Below, one piece after another: positions 42,474 to 51,384 of a DNA stretch of 64,000 bases. The notes below the pieces were generated by a model, which was not told where the DNA came from, did no database searches, and saw only the letters and a program-made list of their open reading frames with translations. The position numbers and the translations under genes are program-made. Each line of letters opens with the position of its first letter. Positions within the stretch are counted from its first letter, which is position 1. The DNA is from Nocardioides euryhalodurans (GTDB lineage Bacteria > Actinomycetota > Actinomycetes > Propionibacteriales > Nocardioidaceae): contig NZ_CP038267.1 in NCBI RefSeq assembly GCF_004564375.1, positions 1,676,501 to 1,740,500 of the forward strand, given 5' to 3'.

Positions 42474-44324
42474 TCACCGCGGCGTCAGCACCACCTGCGA
42501 CATCGACGGCATGGGCAGCACCGTCTCCACGACCACGACACCCTCGTCCGAGGCAGTCACCGTCCGCGCCGGCTCGAGCTCCTCGAGCCGGTCGGCGTCG
42601 CGCAGCACCTGCCACTGCTCCTCGGTCGGCCAGTCCTGGCCGTCCTCGCGCAGGCCGCCCCACACCGACGCCACGTTGGAGTGGTTCTCGTCGACGCGGA
42701 CGTGCGTCAGGTCGTACGACGCACCCGGCGCGAGGCCGGTCACCTCGACGCTCACCTCGCGGGCGAGCGCGTCGGACCCGGCGGCCTTGGTCTGGTCGAG
42801 CGTGAGGTTCCAGAGCATGACCGACACCTCGTCGGCGGCACCCCGCGCGGCGACGGCCTCGACCAGCGAGCCCGCGCCGTCACCGTCGTAGGAGACGGCG
42901 AGCCGGGTGGAGCCGAGCCGCTCGAGCAGGGCCAGCGCCCACCAGCGGGGCTTGCGCAGCTCACCGACGGTCCGCAGCCCGAAGCCGCCGTGGAGCAGCG
43001 CCGGGGGCCGCCCGAGCTCCTCGAAGTGGTCGGAGACCACCCAGTAGGACAGGGACTCGATCCGGTCCATCGCGGAGAGCATGCCGCGGGCCAGGAACAC
43101 GCCGGAGAAGACGGCGTCGCTGACCTCGTTGAAGTGGGTCGGCGTCACCCCCCACTCGGTCCACCAGATCGGCGTCCCGGCGCGGCCGTGGCGCTCGAGC
43201 ATCGGCCGGAAGTCCAGCGGCGGCGAGCCGTAGGTGTGGGTCGAGACGAAGTCGACCGGCGCCCCGGACTCCTCGGCGTGGGCGAGCAGCTCCTCGACCC
43301 AGCCGGCCGCGGCCGAGGACGGGCCGCCGACCACGAGCCGCTCGTCGACCGCGCGCACGGCCGCTGCGGTGACGTCGTAGAGCTTGAGGTAGTCCGAGGG
43401 CGTGCCGGACCAGAAGACCTCGAGGTTGGCCTCGTTCCACACCTCGAACGACCACTGCTCGACGACCTCGTCGCCGTAGCGGTCCACGAGGTGCTGGGTC
43501 AGGTCGCGGATCAGCTCGTACCAGCGCTCCCAGTCCTTCGGCGGCGACACGATCGCGTCGTAGTCGAAGACCGTCACGGTCGGGTCGGCCGCCAGGTCGT
43601 GTGGCATGAACGACAGCTCGACGACCGGGAACAGCCCCAGCGACCGGATGTGGTCGTAGACCCGGTCGACGCCGGTGAAGTCGTGGACCGGTTCCCCGTC
43701 GACCTCGCGGTAGACGGCGAGGTCGTCGCACAGGATCCCGTGGGCGCGGACGTGGCTGACGCCGAGCTCGACGTGGGCGGCCCGCAGCGCCGCCGACAGC
43801 TCCTCGCCGATCACCCGACCCCCGGTCGTGTCGGGCGAGACGGCGTGCGAGAGGTGCTCGCTGCCGATCATCGGCCGCCACGGGCGGGCGAGCTCGCCGA
43901 GCTCCTGCCCGGCGGCGACGGTGACCGAGACCGCCCCGGCCTCGGCCACGGCCGCGCACGACACCGGCGCCGAGAGCGGGCCCTCGACGTGCACGTCGGA
44001 GAGCGAGGAGACGGCGTAGAACCGCTCCTCCCCCGGCGCGCAGGTGGTGTCGACGTACGGCGGGTGCGGCACCGCGAGCACGTCGCGGCCCGCGTGGTCG
44101 AGCGGCTCGAACGGGCCGTCCGCGGAGGTGGCCACGTGGACCTGGTAGCCGATGGCGCCGTCGACCGGCGACCAGTGCAGCGTCACCTGCGAGCCGCCGG
44201 CCTCGGCGACCAGTCCCTCGGGCGGGTCGAGCCGCGGCGCTGAGCCGCCGAAGGCCGGGTCGTCGGTGGAGCCGCTGCGGAGGCCGATCCGGTTCTCCCA
44301 GTCGGTGCGTGCGTCGGTGGTCAC
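42474..44324 (-). CDS. GH39-family glycosidase with N-terminal FN3-like domain
   Basis: 616 residues, no signal peptide, so cytoplasmic. Residues 37-120 form a fibronectin-III-like domain (LVAEAGGSQVTLHWSPVDGAIGYQVHV). The GH39 barrel follows, with acid/base Glu298 in FEVWNEANLEVFW and nucleophile Glu390 in WWTEWGVTP. Family members are beta-xylosidases or alpha-iduronidase-like. The GTG at 44324 has a GAGGAG ribosome site. It is the last gene of the LacI-controlled operon, so it probably cleaves oligosaccharides imported by the binding-protein transporter. Confidence 0.87.
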   Translation of the reverse strand: MTTDARTDWENRIGLRSGSTDDPAFGGSAPRLDPPEGLVAEAGGSQVTLHWSPVDGAIGYQVHVATSADGPFEPLDHAGRDVLAVPHPPYVDTTCAPGEERFYAVSSLSDVHVEGPLSAPVSCAAVAEAGAVSVTVAAGQELGELARPWRPMIGSEHLSHAVSPDTTGGRVIGEELSAALRAAHVELGVSHVRAHGILCDDLAVYREVDGEPVHDFTGVDRVYDHIRSLGLFPVVELSFMPHDLAADPTVTVFDYDAIVSPPKDWERWYELIRDLTQHLVDRYGDEVVEQWSFEVWNEANLEVFWSGTPSDYLKLYDVTAAAVRAVDERLVVGGPSSAAAGWVEELLAHAEESGAPVDFVSTHTYGSPPLDFRPMLERHGRAGTPIWWTEWGVTPTHFNEVSDAVFSGVFLARGMLSAMDRIESLSYWVVSDHFEELGRPPALLHGGFGLRTVGELRKPRWWALALLERLGSTRLAVSYDGDGAGSLVEAVAARGAADEVSVMLWNLTLDQTKAAGSDALAREVSVEVTGLAPGASYDLTHVRVDENHSNVASVWGGLREDGQDWPTEEQWQVLRDADRLEELEPARTVTASDEGVVVVETVLPMPSMSQVVLTPR

Positions 44325-44363
44325 GGTTCTCCTCGTGTCGTGGGGGTGGGGGGTGGAGGCCGG

Positions 44364-45953
44364 TCAGCCGCGCGGAGCGGCCGAGAAGACCTCTTGCTCC
44401 ATCAGCGGCTTGACCTGCTCGGTCAGCCCGCCCGGAACGACGTAGTCGCGCATGTCGTCGCCGGCCAGCGCGTTGCCGAGGGCGGCCATCACCATGCCCT
44501 GGTCGAGGGACAGATAGCGCTGCGAGACCTGGCCGCTCTCCACGGCGACCGCGTCGTAGAAGCCGCCCTTGCCGTAGGCGTCGAAGTCCCGGCGCAGGTT
44601 GCGCAGGTTCTCCAGGGCCGCGTCGGGCGCGTAGCGGTAGGCGAGGAACGAGGCGTGCGGGGTGACGACGCCGTCGCCGTACTCAGCAGCGGTCGGGGCC
44701 GGCTCGCCCTCGCGGCCGCACTCCTCCCACGGCTGGTCCCAGTCGGTCCGCTCCTGGTCGGAGGTGTAGCCGGCGCCGTCGAGGCCGAGCGCGTCCACGC
44801 CGTACTCGCGGTAGCCGCCGGCGGGGTTGTTGGAGGGCGAGAAGCCCCAGTAGCCGTAGTCGGTCTCCTGCAGGCCGTGCTCGATCTGGCCCTGCACGTA
44901 GAGGGGGTGGTTGACGCCCCACGACCGCGCGCCCCAGGTCTCCTCGGGCACGAACAGCGGCACCATGAGCGCCTCGAACATGCTGCCGCCCCAGGTCGGG
45001 ACGATCTTCATGCCGCGGTAGTCGAGCGCACCCTCGTACACCTCGACGCCCTCGTACGTCGCCCACTCGCCGGTCGGCTGCGCCTCGGTCCAGGACCAGT
45101 CGCAGGTGTCGCCGGGGAAGGTGCGGAAGGTGCCGAAGTAGTGCTTCGCGGGGATCTGGCCCTCGGCGATGCCGAGGTAGGAGGCCATCCGCGGCTCGGT
45201 GTTGAAGGCGCCGTAGTGGTGGCCGGTGTACCAGACGTCCTCGCCCATGCCGCAGTAGTCGCCCTTGACACGAACCGGGTCGCCGAAGTCCTCGTCCCAG
45301 AAGCCGCCACGGATCTGGCCGCCCTGGCCCTCGGCCTCGTTGTAGTAGCAGCCGAAGTCCATGTCCTCGCGGATCGCGTCGGCCTCGTCGGCCAGCGCGG
45401 GCTCGGCGCGCGCGGCGAGCAGCAGCCCGGTCGCGAGCCACCCGTTGTCGACGCTGGACATGAAGGGCTGCACCTCGTCGCCGCTCTCGGGCCAGACGGT
45501 GAGCTTCTCCAGCGACCTCGGGTCGTACCAGTTGTAGAACTGGCCGCTCGGCTCGTGCTTCTCGAGCCTGCCGACGGTCTCGATCGTGAGCGCCATCCGC
45601 TTGCGGGCCTCGCGCTTGCCGATCAGGCCGATGTCGCGGGCGGCGACGGTGCTCCAGAGGTACGCGCCGATGTTGGTCGGCGACGTGAACGTGCTCCGCG
45701 TCCCGGCGCGCAGGTTGCCGGCGATGTTGTCGGCCGGCAGGCCGGTGCGGGGCACGGTCATCGCGTCGAAGGAGCGCCAGGTGTCGCGGGCGTACGTCGC
45801 GAGCTCGCCCTTCGGCTTCGCCGGGTGGGACCCCGGCCGCGTGTCCGCAGGGCCCTCGGCTCCGGCGGTCGGGGCGGTCCCGGCGACGGCGACCGCCGAC
45901 AGGGTGAGTGCGCCGGCCGACAGGGCGGCCAGCAGGGTGCGTCGAGTGCGCAT
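44364..45953 (-). CDS. Secreted PF10091 (glycoamylase/GH144-like) enzyme
   Basis: 529 residues. A signal peptide (LLAALSAGALTLSAVAVAGTAPTAGA) precedes the alpha/alpha-toroid domain of the PF10091 Glycoamylase family, which includes GH144 endo-beta-1,2-glucanases. Conserved features: FMSSVDNGWLATGL, WDEDFGD..., PTWGGSMFEALMVPLFVPE near residue 310 and GYWGFSPSNNPAGGYREYGVDALG with VVTPHASFLA near 430. The glucan-hydrolysing role is family inference. It is the only secreted enzyme in the locus and probably makes the oligosaccharides imported by the transporter. A small hairpin (CCTCT-cccg-AGAGG, about 45962-45975) overlaps its ribosome site. Confidence 0.84.
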   Translation of the reverse strand: MRTRRTLLAALSAGALTLSAVAVAGTAPTAGAEGPADTRPGSHPAKPKGELATYARDTWRSFDAMTVPRTGLPADNIAGNLRAGTRSTFTSPTNIGAYLWSTVAARDIGLIGKREARKRMALTIETVGRLEKHEPSGQFYNWYDPRSLEKLTVWPESGDEVQPFMSSVDNGWLATGLLLAARAEPALADEADAIREDMDFGCYYNEAEGQGGQIRGGFWDEDFGDPVRVKGDYCGMGEDVWYTGHHYGAFNTEPRMASYLGIAEGQIPAKHYFGTFRTFPGDTCDWSWTEAQPTGEWATYEGVEVYEGALDYRGMKIVPTWGGSMFEALMVPLFVPEETWGARSWGVNHPLYVQGQIEHGLQETDYGYWGFSPSNNPAGGYREYGVDALGLDGAGYTSDQERTDWDQPWEECGREGEPAPTAAEYGDGVVTPHASFLAYRYAPDAALENLRNLRRDFDAYGKGGFYDAVAVESGQVSQRYLSLDQGMVMAALGNALAGDDMRDYVVPGGLTEQVKPLMEQEVFSAAPRG

Positions 45954-45991
45954 GGTGGTGTCCTCTCCCGAGAGGGGTTGGGGGTGGGGGG

Positions 45992-46897
45992 TTACTTGAT
46001 GCCGGTCATGGCGACGCCCTGCATGATCCGTCGCTGCAGCACGAGGAACACGACGAGCACCGGCACCACGACCACGACCGAGCCGGCGAGCAGCAGGCCG
46101 TACTTCGTGGCGTTCTGGCCGACGGCGTAGAGCGCGAGGGCGACCGGCAGGGTGTACTTCTCCTCCGACGTGGCGATGACCAGCGGCCAGAGGAAGTTGT
46201 TCCAGGACGTGAGGAAGGTCAGCACGCCGAGGGTGGCGAGCGCCGGCCAGCACAGCGGCAGGATGATCGAGAAGAAGATCCGCAGCTCGCCGGCGCCGTC
46301 CACGCGCGCGGCCTGGATCAGCTCGTCGGGCAGGCTGAGGATGTACTGCCGCATCAGGAAGACGCCGAACGGCCCGGCGATGAAGGGCAGGATCATGCCT
46401 GGCAGCGAGTTGGCCAGCCCGATGTTGGTGGTGAGCACGAACAGCGGGATGAAGGTGACCACGCCGGGCACCATCAGCGTGCCGAGCACCAGGCCGAAGA
46501 CGATCTTCTTGCCCGGGAACTCCAGCTTGGCCAGGGCGTAGCCCAGCATCGAGCAGAAGACCATGTTCCCGGCGGCGACGGTGACCGCGATGATCGCGGA
46601 GTTGGTGAAGTACGTCGGGAAGTCCATCCGGCTGAACAGCTGGCTGTAGTTCTCCGTGGTCACCGACTCGGGCCACCAGGTCGGCGGCACGCTCATGACC
46701 TCCGACTCGGGCTTGAACGACGAGACCACCATCCACACGAAGGGCAGCACGACGAGCACCAGGCCGGCGGCCATCACGCCGTAGAGCCAGGCCGGGGTGC
46801 GGATGTTGCCCTCGCGGGACTTCGGCCGCTTCTGCTTCGGTACGTCGGTCGCGGCGGCTGCGGCGGTGGGGGTGGCGGGGTCGAGTGTCTGGCTCAT
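45992..46897 (-). CDS. Sugar ABC transporter permease, MalG-like
   Basis: 301 residues, six membrane helices. The first helix follows a Pro/Ala-rich start; the EAA-loop motif with the cytoplasmic signature is IQAARVDGAGELRIFFSIILPLCWPAL, the EAA-G contact site for the ATPase. With its partner it forms the membrane pore for sugars. It lies 3 bp from the other permease. No ATPase is encoded; such actinobacterial systems share a common MsiK-type ATPase elsewhere. It comes before the PF10091 gene on the same operon. Confidence 0.93.
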   Translation of the reverse strand: MSQTLDPATPTAAAAATDVPKQKRPKSREGNIRTPAWLYGVMAAGLVLVVLPFVWMVVSSFKPESEVMSVPPTWWPESVTTENYSQLFSRMDFPTYFTNSAIIAVTVAAGNMVFCSMLGYALAKLEFPGKKIVFGLVLGTLMVPGVVTFIPLFVLTTNIGLANSLPGMILPFIAGPFGVFLMRQYILSLPDELIQAARVDGAGELRIFFSIILPLCWPALATLGVLTFLTSWNNFLWPLVIATSEEKYTLPVALALYAVGQNATKYGLLLAGSVVVVVPVLVVFLVLQRRIMQGVAMTGIK

Positions 46898-46900
46898 GGG

Positions 46901-47863
46901 TCAGTCCTTCTCGCGGAGCAGCCGGAACTGCAGCCAGGTCAGGAGCATGATCGCGACGAACAGCAGGTAGGCAGCGGCCGAGCCGACCGCGTAGTTGCCG
47001 TAACCCCACTGGTCGTAGGTGAAGAACGTGATCGACTTCGTGGCGTCCAGCGGACCGCCCTTGGTCATCACGAAGGCCTCCTCGAAGAACTGGAGGTAGC
47101 CGATGCTGGTGATCACGGCGCCGAAGAGGAGCACCGGCCGCAGCATGGGCACGGTGATGTAGCGGAACCGCGACCAGCCGGACGCGCCGTCGGTCTCCGC
47201 GGCCTCGAGCAGCTCGCGCGGGACCGTCTGGAGCGCGGCCAGGAAGATCACCATCAGGGTGCCGAAGTTGCGCCACACGGCCATCACGACCAGCGTCGGC
47301 AGGGCGGTGGTGGTCGAGTCGAGCCAGCCGGGGCCGTCGACGCCGAACCAGCCGATCACGGTGTTGACCAGCCCGCCCTCGTCACGCAGCAGGAACTTCC
47401 AGACCACCGAGACGGCCACGATGCTGGTCACGACCGGGAGGTAGAAGCTCACCCGGAAGAAGCCCTTGAGCCGGGTGATCCGGTTGAGCCCGACCGCGGT
47501 CGCCAGCGCGACGGCCATCGTGAGCGGCACGCCGAGCACCAGGTAGAGCGCGGTGTTGACCGTGACCTTGCGGAAGAGCGGGTCGGCCAGCAGGTCGAGG
47601 TAGTTCTGCAGCCCGACGAACTCCACGGCGAACGGGTTGCGCATGTCGGTGCTGCGCATGTCGGTGAAGCTCATGCCGAGGCTGGCGAGCACCGGACCGG
47701 CCGTGAAGACCAGGAACAGCGCCATGAACGGCAGCGCCAGGATCCAGGCAGCGATCGCCTGCTGGCGACGCGTCGGGTCGACGTGCCGGGTGGGGGTCCC
47801 CCGCTCCGGCGACGACACGGGGGACGTCGTCGCCGGAGCAGGGGAGGTACGGGTGGTGCTCAT
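46901..47863 (-). CDS. Sugar ABC transporter permease, MalF-like
   Basis: 320 residues with six membrane helices and the ATPase-contact segment LEAAETDGASGWSRFRYITVPMLRPVL. The N-terminal leader is Thr/Pro/Ser-rich and cytoplasmic. It begins at ATG 47863, one base after the stop of the binding-protein gene, so the two are translated together. It forms the channel with the MalG-like protein 3 bp downstream. Confidence 0.93.
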   Translation of the reverse strand: MSTTRTSPAPATTSPVSSPERGTPTRHVDPTRRQQAIAAWILALPFMALFLVFTAGPVLASLGMSFTDMRSTDMRNPFAVEFVGLQNYLDLLADPLFRKVTVNTALYLVLGVPLTMAVALATAVGLNRITRLKGFFRVSFYLPVVTSIVAVSVVWKFLLRDEGGLVNTVIGWFGVDGPGWLDSTTTALPTLVVMAVWRNFGTLMVIFLAALQTVPRELLEAAETDGASGWSRFRYITVPMLRPVLLFGAVITSIGYLQFFEEAFVMTKGGPLDATKSITFFTYDQWGYGNYAVGSAAAYLLFVAIMLLTWLQFRLLREKD

Positions 47864-47864
47864 C

Positions 47865-49142
47865 TCAGAGTCCGGTGCCGATCGACGACGCCTCGGACTG
47901 CATCTGGCTGGCCGCCTCGTCGCCGGGCAGGTCGCCCTTCGAGGCCTGCTCGACGATGCTGTCGATCGAGCCCGCGACCTGCTCCCACGTCGGGACGGCC
48001 GGCGGGGACTCGGCGTTCTCGAGCTGCTGGCCGAAGACCTGCAGCTGCGGGTCCTCGGCGAGCTCGCCGGTCTCCCACGCCTCCTGCACGGCCGGCAGGT
48101 CGCCGACCTCGTCGTAGAAGGCCTGCTGCGTCTCGGCCTCGCTCAGCCACTGCACGTACTTCCAGGCGTTGTCGGCGTTGTCGGAGTCGTTGAAGACGAC
48201 CAGGTCGCCACCACCGACGAAGGAGCTGCCGGGGGCGCCGTCGGGGCCGGGCATCGGGGCCACGGTGTACTGCTCCTGGGTGACGCCGGCGTCCTCGACC
48301 AGGCCGGTGTGCCAGGGGCCGGAGATGAAGGCGCCGTAGGTGCCCTTGGCGAAGCCGGTCTCGAGCTCGCCCGGGTCGAGCAGCCGGGTCGGGCTCAGCT
48401 CCTCGTCGAAGTAGGAGGTGTAGTAGTCGAGCGCCTCGGCCATCTCCGGGCTGTCGATCGTGTACTCGGTGGCGTCCTCGTTGGTCAGCGTCGCGCCGTT
48501 GGACCACGCGAACGGCATCACGGTCTGCCACGATCCGGTCTGGCCGGGCTGCAGGTTGAGGCCGTACTCGACCCCCGCCTTGCTCTCCAGGTCCTGGGCG
48601 AACGTCTTGAGCTCGTCCCAGGTCTGCGGCGCCTCGTCCCAGCCGGCCTGCTCGGCCAGGTCGGTGCGGTAGTAGAGCACGCGGGTCTCGACGTACCACG
48701 GGACGCCGTAGGACGTGCCGCCCACCTCGGTGGACTCCCAGGCGCCGGGGAAGAAGGCGGACTCGTCGACGAGGTTCTCCGGCGTCGGCATCAGGCCGCC
48801 CGCCTGCGCGAACTCACCCATCCACGTGGTGCCGACCAGGCTGACGTCGGGGGTCTCGCCGCTGGCGATCGCGCCGGAGAGCTTGTCGTACGCCGACTCC
48901 CACGGCACTGCGGTCACCTTGACGTCGGCCTCGGGGTTGGCCTCCTCGAAGGCGGCCGAGAAGTCCTCGAGCACCTCCCCCTCGGTGCCCATCGCCCACA
49001 CGTCGATGGTGCCGGTGGCCTCGCCGCTCGCGATCTCCTCGCTCTGGGCCTCGCCACCGGCCGCGCTGTCCTCGCGGCCGCAGGCCGTGAGGGCGAGGCT
49101 GGCGGCGGCGAGCACCGCGATCGAAGTCCTGGTCCGTCTCAT
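47865..49142 (-). CDS. Sugar ABC transporter binding lipoprotein
   Basis: 425 residues. Lipobox L-T-A-C puts the lipid cysteine at about residue 21. The body is a family-1 sugar binding protein: the first strand GTIDVWAMGTEGEVL, VTAVPWESAYDKLSGAI, the hinge PDVSLVGTTWMGEFAQAGGL and a C-terminal FVGGGDLVVFNDSDNADNAWKYVQWL. The N-terminal linker is acidic and Ser/Gly-rich. It lies 3 bp after the lacI stop and 1 bp before the MalF-like gene. It captures the oligosaccharide made by the secreted enzyme; which one is not known. Confidence 0.93.
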   Translation of the reverse strand: MRRTRTSIAVLAAASLALTACGREDSAAGGEAQSEEIASGEATGTIDVWAMGTEGEVLEDFSAAFEEANPEADVKVTAVPWESAYDKLSGAIASGETPDVSLVGTTWMGEFAQAGGLMPTPENLVDESAFFPGAWESTEVGGTSYGVPWYVETRVLYYRTDLAEQAGWDEAPQTWDELKTFAQDLESKAGVEYGLNLQPGQTGSWQTVMPFAWSNGATLTNEDATEYTIDSPEMAEALDYYTSYFDEELSPTRLLDPGELETGFAKGTYGAFISGPWHTGLVEDAGVTQEQYTVAPMPGPDGAPGSSFVGGGDLVVFNDSDNADNAWKYVQWLSEAETQQAFYDEVGDLPAVQEAWETGELAEDPQLQVFGQQLENAESPPAVPTWEQVAGSIDSIVEQASKGDLPGDEAASQMQSEASSIGTGL

Positions 49143-49145
49143 TTC

Positions 49146-50138
49146 TCAACCTTTCCGGGGGGTGGTGCTGGTGCGGATGACGAGCTCCGTGGGGAGGAGC
49201 TCGTGTCGGGGTTCGGTTCGGGAGCCCGAGATCTGCTCGTCGAGCAGGCGGGCGGCGGTGCCGCCGAGCTGGCGCATCGGCTGGCGCACGGTCGTGAGGC
49301 CGGCGTAGCGAGCGGCCATCACGTCGTCCCAGCCGGTGACCTTGACCTGGCCGGGGACGTCGATGCCGGAGCGGGCCAGCTCGCCCATCAGGCCGAGCGC
49401 GAGCTCGTCGTTGGCGCAGACGAAGGCGTCGGGGAGCTCGTGGCTGCGCACCGCCTCGTGAGCGACGCTGGCGCCGACCGCCTCGTGCAGGCTCTCCACG
49501 GCGATCAGCTGGACGAAGGCGTTGGTGTCGCTGTCCCACACCACGTCGCGGACGCCGCGCCACCGCTCGTTGACGTCGGGCGAGACGTCGGGGTCCCCGA
49601 CGAAGGCGATCCGGCGGCAGCCCTGCTCCAGCAGGTGGCGGGCGAGGGTTTCGGCGGCGTCACGGTTCTCGGCGTTGACGGAGTCGACCTGGCCGATCGG
49701 GGGCCGGGCGACGAGCACGACCCGGGCGCCGGCCTCGGCGAGGTCCTCGACGACCGCGTCGCTGACCGTCCGCCCGAGGACGACGAGCCCGTCACAGCGC
49801 CCGGCGGTCTCGCGGACCGCCCCGTCGGCGTCGGCGCGGCCGTGGGTGGAGAGGATCAGCACGGAGCGGCCGAGCTCGGCGGCGACGGCCTCGTAGCCCA
49901 GCACCACCTCGGCGTAGTAGGGGCCGGAGAGGTCGGGGAAGACGATGCCGTTGGCGGCGTGGCGCCGCTCCGCGAGCTGCCGTCCCAGCTGGCTCGGCGT
50001 GTAGCGGAGCTCGGTGGCCGCGGCCATCACCTTGTCCCGGGTGTCGGCCCGCACGTCGCCGGAGTGCCGCATGACGCGGGACACCGTGGCGATCGAGACG
50101 CCCGCGTGGCGGGCGACGTCGCGGATCGTGGCCGGCAC
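49146..50138 (-). CDS. LacI-family repressor
   Basis: 330 residues. N-terminal helix-turn-helix (3-50) TIRDVARHAGVSIATVSRVMRHSGDVRADTRDKV with the hinge helix RYTPSQLGRQLAER, then a periplasmic-binding-like effector domain. The start is GTG at 50138 with an AGAGGAGA ribosome site. It is the first gene of the six-gene operon and lies opposite the GH15 gene. The tandem TGTAACCGG operators 14-40 bp upstream are almost certainly its sites, so it controls itself, the transporter, the enzymes and GH15. Confidence 0.95.
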   Translation of the reverse strand: MPATIRDVARHAGVSIATVSRVMRHSGDVRADTRDKVMAAATELRYTPSQLGRQLAERRHAANGIVFPDLSGPYYAEVVLGYEAVAAELGRSVLILSTHGRADADGAVRETAGRCDGLVVLGRTVSDAVVEDLAEAGARVVLVARPPIGQVDSVNAENRDAAETLARHLLEQGCRRIAFVGDPDVSPDVNERWRGVRDVVWDSDTNAFVQLIAVESLHEAVGASVAHEAVRSHELPDAFVCANDELALGLMGELARSGIDVPGQVKVTGWDDVMAARYAGLTTVRQPMRQLGGTAARLLDEQISGSRTEPRHELLPTELVIRTSTTPRKG

Positions 50139-50151
50139 CTGGTCTCCTCTC

Positions 50152-50178
50152 TGTAACCGGTTTCTGTAACCGGTTACA
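50152..50178. promoter_or_regulatory. Tandem LacI-type operators
   Basis: A perfect 14-bp palindrome TGTAACCGGTTACA (50165-50178) is preceded 13 bp away by a half-preserved copy TGTAACCGGTTTCT (50152-50165). The central CCGG core is typical of LacI-family sites. They sit between the lacI start and the -10 of the GH15 gene (TAACCT 50185-50190), so bound repressor would block both directions. Confidence 0.85.
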
Positions 50179-50197
50179 TCGCGTTAACCTGCCGGAC

Positions 50198-51310
50198 ATG
50201 ACAACTGGTGTCAACCCCCTCACCCTCCTTCCCGAGCGCTGGCAGCCCCTGGCGCGGCGCTCCGCCGACCTGCTCCGTGAGCACCAGGACGCCGGCGGCG
50301 GCTGGCCCGCCTCGCCGCACTTCGCGCCCTACCAGTTCTCCTGGTTCCGCGACGGCTCCTTCATCGCCGACGGTGCCTCCGCGGCCGGGCTGCACGCCGA
50401 GGCGGACCGCTTCCACGCGTGGTGCGCGGGTGTCCTCGATCGCGAGAAGCCAGCCGTGGCAAAGGTCCTGACGATGCTGGAAGCCGGCGAGCAGCCCGCG
50501 GACGCGGACTACCTCCCGGCCCGTTACAACCTCGACGGAACCCGCCAGCTCGACGACTGGTGGAACTTCCAGGTCGACGGCTACGGCACCTGGCTGTGGG
50601 CGCTCGAGCGGCACCTCGGCCGGATCGCCGGCGGCGACGTGGCGCCGTACGTCGACGCGATCGAGACAGCCGTCCGCTATCTGGTCGCGACCGGGACCGA
50701 CACCTGCCGCGACTGGTGGGAGGAGAACCGCGACCGCACCCACGTCGCCACCCTCGCCGGGGTCTCGGCCGGGCTGCTCGCCGCCGTCCGGATCGCACCG
50801 CTCCCCCGCGAGCTGGTGCTGCGTGCGGTCGAGGTCGCCGACGCCTGCGTCGACCTGGTCCGGACCCGCGGCACCCGCGACGGCCACCTCGTGAAGTGGC
50901 TCGACGGCGAGGACGTCGACGCCTCGCTGCTCTCGGTCGCCGCGCTCTACGACGCGCTCCCGCTCGACGACCCGCTCGTCACCGCCACCGTCGCGGAGGT
51001 CGAGGCGCGCCTCGTCGACGGCGGGGTCCACCGCTACGAGGCGGACACGTTCTACGGCGGCGGCCAGTGGCCGGTGCTCGCCTCGTTGCTCGCCGTGCAC
51101 CACGCACGCACCGGCTCACCGGACCGCGCCGCCGAGCTCCTCGACTGGGTCACCACGACCGCCGACGACGACCGGCTGCTGCCCGAGCAGGTCGCCCCGC
51201 TCCTCGCACCCGAGGTGCTCGACGAGTGGCTCGAGCGCTGGGGACCGCCCGCCCACCCGCTGCTGTGGTCGCACGGGATGTTCCTCGCTGCCGCGACCCT
51301 GACGGGCTGA
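50198..51310 (+). CDS. GH15-type glucohydrolase
   Basis: 370 residues, no signal peptide. Family features: YQFSWFRDGSFIADG near 45-59, then DDWWNFQVDGYGTWLWAL, general acid Glu175 in RDWWEENRD, and base Glu in RLLPEQVAPL near residue 330. Actinobacterial short GH15 proteins include the isomaltose glucohydrolase described from Kribbella flavida, so isomaltose or another small alpha-glucoside is a guess for substrate. The ATG at 50198 follows TAACCT by 7 nt. It is divergent from lacI. Confidence 0.83.
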   Translation: MTTGVNPLTLLPERWQPLARRSADLLREHQDAGGGWPASPHFAPYQFSWFRDGSFIADGASAAGLHAEADRFHAWCAGVLDREKPAVAKVLTMLEAGEQPADADYLPARYNLDGTRQLDDWWNFQVDGYGTWLWALERHLGRIAGGDVAPYVDAIETAVRYLVATGTDTCRDWWEENRDRTHVATLAGVSAGLLAAVRIAPLPRELVLRAVEVADACVDLVRTRGTRDGHLVKWLDGEDVDASLLSVAALYDALPLDDPLVTATVAEVEARLVDGGVHRYEADTFYGGGQWPVLASLLAVHHARTGSPDRAAELLDWVTTTADDDRLLPEQVAPLLAPEVLDEWLERWGPPAHPLLWSHGMFLAAATLTG

Positions 51311-51384
51311 CCGGCGGCTCGCGACCGGATCACAACGGGGGGGACCGGGCGGCACGTGTGGGCACGATGGGGCAGGGTGGACCC

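Noticed and set aside
45908..48193. 761-codon plus-strand frame opposite the permease genes
   Set aside because: His/Glu/Arg-rich shadow of two clear ABC permeases; no RBS or motif.
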